Origin: Bodonicaedibacter sp963693005
GTDB lineage: Bacteria > Pseudomonadota > Alphaproteobacteria > UBA6184
DNA length: 11,827 nucleotides
NCBI GenBank assembly: GCA_963693005.1
Contig: OY843716.1
Coordinates: 1-11,827 of the forward strand
Direction of reading: 5' to 3'
Part shown: positions 8,301 to 11,827 of the stretch, piece by piece
Layout: every line of letters begins with the position of its first letter
How positions within the stretch are numbered: position 1 is the stretch's first letter
Notes under the pieces: generated by a model
Database searches by the model: none
Seen by the model: the letters and a program-made list of their open reading frames with translations, nothing else
What the model was told of the DNA's origin: nothing
Position numbers and translations under genes: made by a program

Positions 8301-8404
8301 GGCCCCTTGACGAATTCCGCGCTCGGGAATTGATACTGAAGCTTCTCCAAGCATTCCATGGCTGCACAACATCGCAAGGTTCGACAGTCAGTTTCTTGTC
8401 TCAT
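5303..8404 (-). CDS. RNase H-fold (DDE) transposase-like protein with zinc motifs and an acidic repeat tail (1033 aa)
   Basis: I start at the first ATG (8404); an ATG at 8359 is also possible. Domains in order: a Cys/His cluster at about 54-78 (CSFCLVC then HHRHRQSSTH), like a BED or C2H2 DNA-binding finger; an Ala/Pro-rich linker at about 110-165 made of PAGTATS and NASPNA repeats; a zinc-ribbon-like pair CPQC (262-265) and CPVCG (308-312); then an RNase H-like core with LDSTYKV (D479), VAVDNP (D549), CVGDQFHLVQ (D575, H578) and TSHNESFHALLKR (E718). The DxFH motif after a VxVD strand and a late NE resemble MULE and bacterial ISL3-type transposases, but I cannot name the superfamily. Residues about 912-988 are Asp/Tyr/Phe repeats of 13 residues. 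No frame breaks are visible, so it may be an active or domesticated transposase. I see no convincing terminal inverted repeats; the gene ends near array B on its 5' side. Confidence 0.75.
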   Translation of the reverse strand: MRQETDCRTLRCCAAMECLEKLQYQFPSAEFVKGPAAIKRPGQKIEVLEIDEDCSFCLVCVAKTTVKNHHRHRQSSTHKSKLAEKPAVSVGAFVYFDGDKKPMLKRQSKPSADDPTATNASPNADASRNASPNAAVLTAAAALAAAAPAGTATSPAGTATSPAGTAAASTPRRVASPPAARAPRRTLFPSAPGGAKRGRLREGKQATLAALGKHAEMVQSLAGALMQQEEESEKQTEQKRVRSTSRDSAFKYGVVFQRGGDCPQCAVRSVFNTGKYTPLRRQGPRSDITINVFTAGGVIEAAATRYVCPVCGNRPTVPGVCTTEPGGSAVVFALRNLSANEPDKLIFKAHDPRIMFFDQSFLDVLCRGFLRGKPLTDIASSLTDCVRNYVYTRKLDEFYAKPDFTLPDGDIVREIGLRLIGTVDQKEGWVCHLLDPACSGHCVYMKEVDGKPVWSWKDRRGFTEVPFPREESFQHMGLDSTYKVTKNLRVDGNVPISCMCVTVTTGTGYIADVLLHGKPENGPSCAFALDAAAKNMFPLREHVVTVAVDNPVQMKRIIEEFETRLGRVDIFCVGDQFHLVQLLLQGIPQRHPRRAEFIAAVKHIVNLIVGKAPSHHPIRTKDQIDNLLQNLIDDFSGGHGGVVLPDQVTASQAQFAAQDPTPSQVEEFAKKRGMPRRPAFLNGGHLRNFRKKWLSKEQKYWDFFINHAGENPGTSHNESFHALLKRQLPLKGSSLLVFLMRTSIARRRTNYKRLSQELQRAGIIPPRATDEEFDNLFLDLSLKNLSLRRPIAVQAALNTERATLGLDSEFCKVRNIKKKTTVWTEAARTELRVAVEQFIENGAEQRGSLEQYLATKDHLTADFQVTEMMSELSLWVKNTFGRDFVDQNTMAFVKAATGRVPLPPRAPVAENDDADFDDGGADYEDDADFDDDDADYEDDADFDDDDADYEDDGDFDDDSADYEDDGDFDEDDSDFDDGDADFDNAGPDYDNDSHGAVVDPEQADGEAEGKASGPDTPGHVWMHLLPSSDAPHQ
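5456..5689 (-). repeat. 39-bp coding minisatellite in the transposase-like gene
   Basis: Units start at about 5495 (diverged), 5534, 5573, 5612 and 5651 on the plus strand, exactly 39 bp apart, with degenerate copies on the left. On the minus strand each encodes 13 residues of the type ADYEDDADFDDDD. The length keeps the reading frame, so copy number can change without breaking the gene. Confidence 0.9.
7907..7967 (-). repeat. 21-bp coding minisatellite, three copies, in the transposase-like gene
   Basis: Copies start at 7907, 7928 and 7949 on the plus strand (GGCGGTGCCGGCAGGAG and following bases) and encode PAGTATS-type heptapeptides in the Ala/Pro-rich linker. The third copy is slightly shorter and diverged. 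Confidence 0.9.
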
Positions 8405-8456
8405 ATTTTCTCCATCTTTTTTTTTTGGTGGGGCTAAGGCCCCGGAATCCGGGCGC

Positions 8457-9208
8457 AAGATGAAGATGAAGATTGAAGATTGAAGATTGAAGATGAAGAT
8501 TGAAGATGAAGATGAAGATGAAGATGAAGATGAAGATGAAGATGAAGATGAAGATGAAGATGAAGATGAAGATGAAGATGAAGACCAAGTGAAGATGAAG
8601 ATGAAGATGAAGATGAAGATGAAGATGAAGGTGAAGATGAAGATGAAGATGAAGATGAAGATGAAGATGAAGATGAAGATGAAGATGAAGATGAAGATGA
8701 AGATTGAAGATGAAGATGAAGATGAAGATGAAGATGAAGATGAAGATGAAGATGAAGATGAAGATGAAGATGAAGATGAAGATGAAGATTGAAGATGAAG
8801 ATGAAGATGAAGATGAAGATGAAGACCAAGTGAAGATGAAGATGAAGATGAAGATGAAGATGAAGATGAAGATGAAGATGAAGGTGAAGATGAAGATGAA
8901 GATGAAGATGAAGATGAAGATGAAGATGAAGATGAAGATGAAGATGAAGATGAAGATGAAGATGAAGATGAAGATGAAGATGAAGATTGAAGATGAAGAT
9001 GAAGATGAAGATGAAGATGAAGACCAAGTGAAGATGAAGATGAAGATGAAGATGAAGATGAAGATGAAGATGAAGATGAAGGTGAAGATGAAGATGAAGA
9101 TGAAGATGAAGATGAAGACCAAGTGAAGATGAAGATGAAGATGAAGATGAAGATGAAGATGAAGATGAAGATGAAGGTGAAGATGAAGATGAAGATGAAG
9201 ATGAAGAT
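8457..9208 (+). repeat. GAAGAT array B
   Basis: This has the same hexamer and the same orientation as array A, with GAAGACCAAGT interruptions at about 8580, 8821, 9019 and 9114 and GAAGGT variants after each. Uninterrupted runs are longer than in array A and the spacing is less regular (about 241, 198 and 95). It fills the space between the start of the transposase-like gene and the stop of the small gene at 9212-9825. Its left border has a GC hairpin, GGGGC-TAAG-GCCCC at 8431-8444. Confidence 0.97.
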
Positions 9209-9211
9209 CCT

Positions 9212-9825
9212 TCACTCGGACCACCCTGGGGGGTCTACCCGCTTCTTGGTGGCGTCAGCACCCGCAACGGCCAGAGCGTTCGTCGCTTGCTCCTCGGTGA
9301 TGGGCAGGAGGTGCGCCGTTTCGTAAGCCAAGATCGCGAGGCGCTGCTCTGCTGTCGCAAGGTGTTGTCCTTGACTGCTGCGGGAACCTCGATGTCGGTC
9401 GGGACCTCCTTCGTGGGGACGTGCGAGAGTCGGCCGGTCGGCCCGTACGACGCGCGCGCGGGGGACATCTCCACCGTGGGGCCACGGTTCCGCGTCGGTG
9501 TGTGCTCCTCGTGTGCGACGATCTCGATGTACGTGATCGCTTCGATCGGCACGTACGAGGATCCCAAGATTGCTCCATCGGCTTTCCGGATCACGGTGAC
9601 CTTCATTGACGCGCTGGGAGGGTCCAGTCGGTCGAACCCTGCGAGGTGTCGCTCGTTCTCTGAGAACTCGATGAGGATCCTCGCGCCGATCTCGCGCTCC
9701 AGTCTGTGCTTCATGTCCCTGATCTGACCGGTGATCGGGAGCGACATCACCCACGCCATGAACTGGGGGGAGACTCGTGCCTTGCCGACACTTCGGACCT
9801 CTCCGGGTTGCTGCGGTGAGCTCAT
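9212..9825 (-). CDS. Unknown small protein with one frame break near 9370
   Basis: A true ATG lies at 9823-9825. The first frame gives about 153 protein-like residues: MSSPQQPGEVRSV, then SPQFMAWVMSLPITGQIRDM, RLEREIGARILIEFSE, and the strand-rich VTVIRKADGAILGSS and AITYIEIVAHEE. From about 9370 that frame turns into unlikely Ser/Arg sequence, whereas the frame shifted by -1 continues plausibly with AEQRLAILAYETAHLLP, TEEQATNALAVAGADATKK and a TGA at 9212-9214. The real product is therefore probably about 200 residues, and the gene contains a frameshift, a sequencing error or an intron I could not place. I saw no phase-correct GT-AG pair and no obvious slippery heptamer. No family was recognised. 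The ATG is immediately preceded on the minus strand by nine T and AG, a splice-acceptor-like context. The stop abuts array B. Confidence 0.6.
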
Positions 9826-9836
9826 CTAAAAAAAAA
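9826..9836 (-). promoter_or_regulatory. Candidate 3' splice or trans-splice acceptor directly before an ATG
   Basis: On the minus strand nine T (9836-9828) are followed by AG (9827-9826) and then the ATG of the gene at 9212-9825. A similar but weaker TTTGTTTTAAG precedes the ATG at 5224. The reading as an acceptor is inferred from composition only. Confidence 0.35.
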
Positions 9837-10022
9837 TCAGAGGCGTTTGCTGCGCACCCAACACATTCAGGTTGGCACGCACCATGCTTGAGCTTGTTTT
9901 GTTGTGTGACTCACTGAACTCGTTACTGGAACATCGTAAGGCGATAAGGTGAGTAGGTCACCAGGGGCAGAGGCACACAAGGTGCTCTTTGACAACCGAA
10001 GAAGAAGCAGCAAGAACACGTT
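9837..10022. other. Intergenic, with a possible structured element
   Basis: No open frame of interest. Bases 9906-9914 (GTGACTCAC) can pair with 9949-9952 and 9957-9961 (GTGA and GTCAC, with a 4-base bulge), and an inner ATCG/CGAT pair lies between them. The stem is short, so a structured RNA here is speculative. On the tRNA-Glu strand this is downstream of its terminator. Confidence 0.25.
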
Positions 10023-10028
10023 AAAAAA
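10023..10028 (-). terminator. Pol III terminator of tRNA-Glu
   Basis: Six A on the plus strand give TTTTTT on the transcribed sense directly after the tRNA discriminator base. Confidence 0.85.
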
Positions 10029-10099
10029 TTCCGACGCCGGGGATCGAACCCGGGTCTAGCGGGTGAGAGCCGCTTGTTCTGCCACTATACTACGTCGGA
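10029..10099 (-). tRNA. tRNA-Glu (CTC)
   Basis: Read on the minus strand, the acceptor arms TCCGACG and CGTCGGA pair perfectly, followed by discriminator A. The anticodon arm is AGCGG-CTCTCAC-CCGCT with anticodon CTC (plus positions 10065-10067). The T arm is CCGGG-TTCGATC-CCCGG, containing the B box GGTTCGATCCC. The D arm GTATAGTGG is the usual eukaryotic tRNA-Glu form. There is no intron and no encoded CCA. It lies 72 bp from, and is divergent to, the tRNA-Asp gene. Confidence 0.97.
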
Positions 10100-10171
10100 C
10101 ATGCCGCTAGGCTCTGCACCTTCATTCGACGAACCCTTTCACAGAGACGACCAAAAACGCAGTAATCTCAA

Positions 10172-10243
10172 TCTCTGATAGTATAGAGGTAAGTATACCC
10201 GCCTGTCACGCGGGTGACCCGGGTTCGATTCCCGGTCGGAGAG
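10172..10243 (+). tRNA. tRNA-Asp (GTC)
   Basis: The acceptor arms TCTCTGA and TCGGAGA pair with one G-U, followed by discriminator G. The anticodon arm is CCCGC-CTGTCAC-GCGGG with anticodon GTC at 10205-10207. The T arm has the B box GGTTCGATTCC. There is no intron and no encoded CCA. The Pol III terminator follows at once. Confidence 0.97.
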
Positions 10244-10257
10244 TTTTTTGTTTTTTT
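10244..10257 (+). terminator. Pol III terminator of tRNA-Asp, with back-up
   Basis: TTTTTT (10244-10249), one G, then TTTTTTT (10251-10257) directly after the tRNA: two consecutive T runs. Confidence 0.9.
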
Positions 10258-10859
10258 GACCACCACATTTTGACTGTGTTGTTGTCGAGGGGCTTGTCTT
10301 CTCGCGACCGAAGGGTGTTCTGCCTGCGTGCTCTCCATCCTGCCTGTCCCGCGACTCTGTCGCTTCTTCGTTGATCACAAGCTGTCCATCCCACAAGCTC
10401 TCCATACAGGTTTTCCCGAACGAGGTGTCAGCAAAGCTTCCGCAAGAGCGCATAGAGTCCCGGCCTCGCCTGGCCCAGCCCAAAGGCCGCCTCAGGGACG
10501 CGAAGATCGTCGGCAGAGCGTCGCACAGCAGATCCCGACGACCGGCGAGAACAAGTGGAGAACAAACGCTTGTCTGATTTTGCCCTTTCGCGGCTCCCCG
10601 CGGCTTGTGATCGAGCTCCTTGGTTTTGAAACTGCCACCTCCGACGATTCTCGATGAGGTCCGCCAAAGGCACGCCGCGTCTTTGGGTTTCTCGCCAGTG
10701 CCTTGCCATGCCGTTCGCCGCACCGCTATGATACGACGGTCGGTGGGGGAGGGTCCCTTTTTGCAAGGGGAGGGCAAAACAACCGTTCAAGGGACACCGG
10801 GCATTGCCTCCCAAGGGCAAGCCCGACTCTTCGGTGGACCCGAAGGCGCGGGATCCGAG

Positions 10860-11008
10860 GGTGGCCCCCTGTGGTGCACGGGTGAAGGTGAAGGTGAAGA
10901 TGGCGCGGTTGAATGTCTGCCCGTGTTTGTTTTTCTGTTTTTCAAATTGAGTTGGGCAGTTTCGGTGCGCGGGGCGCACCTCGCGAAGTGTTTTTTCAGG
11001 TTTGGGGC
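10860..11008 (+). repeat. Short copy of the composite repeat (anchor, mini GAAGGT/GAAGAT tract, single core)
   Basis: GTGGCCCCCTGTGGTG at 10861-10876 and CGGGTGAAG at 10879-10887 match the left border of array A (2993-3019). Then comes only GAAGGTGAAGGTGAAGAT. After about 50 bases, a core at 10953-11008 matches the 112-bp unit, including GGTGCGCGGGGCGCACC and TCGCGAAGTGTTTT. The order and orientation are the same as at 2990-4330. Confidence 0.8.
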
Positions 11009-11262
11009 TACTCCGATCCCGCGGGATTGGCGCAATCGGCCATGGGGGGCCACCGATTCGCCGAGGAGCAGCTGCAGCGCGACGGGGCCCCTTGCCGCCG
11101 GTCCGGCTGAAGGGCCAGGGCAGCCGGTAGACGGCCAGGCGCACGGCGCGAGTGATGAGTATGGCCGCCCAGCAGCAGGGCTGAGCGGCGACGGCGACCC
11201 AAAAGGCCAGCTGCAGCGACGGCTTGCGGAGAAGACGCGAGGGCATTTCTGCAGGCACGAAT

Positions 11263-11325
11263 TTGGCACACCAAGATACCGAATTGGCACACCGAAAAAC
11301 TCGATTGGCACACCTATGCGGAAAG
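11263..11325 (+). repeat. Three 21-bp repeats with TTGGCACACC
   Basis: TTGGCACACC recurs at 11263, 11284 and 11305, exactly 21 bp apart, with variable bases between. In one plus-strand frame this reads FGTPRYR-IGTPKNS-IGTPMRK. The period fits coding but no gene is established. Confidence 0.75.
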
Positions 11326-11573
11326 CGATGGAAAACGGGCCTCCGACCTTAGGAGGTCCACTTACTATCCCGAAGGACGGATGCCGTCAGCGCCGTGGGC
11401 GCGAGGGTGTTGTGTGTTGTCTGGGAAAGCAGGTGCAGAAAAAAGTCTTGCACTGCTGCCCCCCAGATGCACATTTGGTCGTCGTACGACCGGGCCTGTG
11501 CGTGCTCCACCTAGTCCCCTCTGCCTGAGGGTTTCGGCTTCGCTCCCATATGAAGTCTTGACTTCCCACGGCT

Positions 11574-11677
11574 GATGCTGTCCGCAGTCGCCGTCACAGA
11601 GGCGATGCTGTACGCAGTCGCCGTCACAGAGGCGATGCTACACGCAGTCGCCGTCACAGAGGCGATGCTACACGCAG
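11574..11677 (+). repeat. 30-bp tandem repeat, three copies plus a partial
   Basis: GATGCT begins units at 11574, 11604, 11634 and 11664. The shared body is CGCAGTCGCCGTCACAGAGG; only the three bases after GATGCT vary. TCGCC and GGCGA inside each unit can pair. Confidence 0.95.
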
Positions 11678-11827
11678 CGCGGGCCCCAGGTCGTCGGCTT
11701 CAGGGCCCGCACGGTGCAGGTGAAGCCGACGGGCCGCACCGCGGCGTAGCCTCGGCGAAGCCCCTCGTCGTCTACAGCCAGGAGTCGCCGGGCATAAGGC
11801 CGCAGTACGCCACGTTCGGTTGCGTCT
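11575..11827 (+). CDS. Possible gene start carrying a 10-residue repeat, 3' partial (uncertain)
   Basis: From the ATG at 11575 the frame is open to the window edge (84 codons). It begins with three units MLxAVAVTEA, x being S, Y or H, then an Arg/Gly-rich part and KPLVVYSQESPGIRPQYATF. A stop lies upstream, so this ATG would be the start. A competing minus-strand frame, 11827-11668, is also plausible (DDEGLRRGYAAVRPVGF, ending with a TAG at 11668-11670), which lowers confidence in either. No family was recognised. Confidence 0.2.
   Translation, partial: MLSAVAVTEAMLYAVAVTEAMLHAVAVTEAMLHAARAPGRRLQGPHGAGEADGPHRGVASAKPLVVYSQESPGIRPQYATFGCV

Larger units (their letters stand above)
10258..11573. 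other. Long stretch without a supported gene
   Basis: Several frames of 60-300 codons are open on both strands. None shows a recognised motif, and the longest ones run through the composite repeat (10860-11008) or, on the minus strand, through the tRNA-Asp gene. A minus-strand segment at about 10640-10280 (GKTCMESLWDGQLVINEEA and nearby) has reasonable amino-acid composition and could be a remnant, but I cannot support it. Also present are a 12-bp palindrome ATCCCGCGGGAT at 11016-11027 and the 21-bp repeats at 11263-11325. Confidence 0.45.

Noticed and set aside
3017..9208. The two GAAGAT arrays as terminal repeats of a single 6-kb transposon
   Set aside because: The outer borders do not match and I see no target-site duplication. 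It is kept only as a loose idea under the three-gene block.
8388..9224. Open frames on both strands through array B (Asp-Glu, Lys-Met, His-Leu)
   Set aside because: They are direct consequences of the GAAGAT hexamer, which has no stop in several frames.
10139..10777. 212-codon minus-strand frame
   Set aside because: Its C-terminal part is the antisense of tRNA-Asp (ESNPGHPRD-type peptide), a common false gene.
10620..11528. 302-codon plus-strand frame
   Set aside because: It runs through the composite repeat and low-complexity sequence, with no conserved motif.

Overview
The window looks like nuclear DNA from a unicellular eukaryote, such as an alga or other protist. The evidence is two eukaryote-type tRNA genes with internal B boxes and T-run Pol III terminators, the C-terminal part of a cytosolic SRP72 protein, a kinase-fold protein, and abundant tandem and dispersed repeats. 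I cannot place the lineage from this sequence alone. Long open frames occur in all six frames through the repeats, so open frame length is weak evidence of coding here.

Layout, left to right. Positions 1-1301 (+): the 3' end of an SRP72 gene, then 63 bp later a short pseudokinase-like gene. Positions 1302-2276: no convincing gene, but a perfect 36-bp inverted repeat and two copies of a dispersed repeat of about 75-85 bp. Positions 2277-3000 (-): a helical, protein-like segment split between two frames; it is either spliced or decayed. Positions 3017-3688: a GAAGAT array with a higher-order pattern. Positions 3733-4437: five copies of a 112-bp tandem repeat between two imperfect direct repeats. 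Positions 4450-8404 (-): a tight three-gene block with a 1033-residue RNase H-fold (DDE) transposase-like protein, followed by two small paralogous proteins of unknown function. Positions 8457-9208: a second GAAGAT array in the same orientation. Positions 9212-9825 (-): a small unknown gene with one frame break. Positions 10029-10243: divergent tRNA-Glu(CTC) and tRNA-Asp(GTC). Positions 10258-11573: no supported gene, but a short version of the composite repeat seen at 2990-4330. Positions 11574-11827: 30-bp repeats in phase with a frame open to the window edge.

The most unusual content is the block at 4450-8404. The two small proteins share the pattern GxFRFN...W.GP.E.F..VN and lie 58 and 78 bp apart downstream of the transposase-like gene on the same strand. 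A working idea, not proven, is that they belong to a multi-gene mobile element or derive from one. The second theme is a composite repeat (GC-rich anchor, GAAGAT/GAAGGT tract, then a core carrying an inverted repeat) whose tract ranges from about 20 bp to several hundred bp at different loci.
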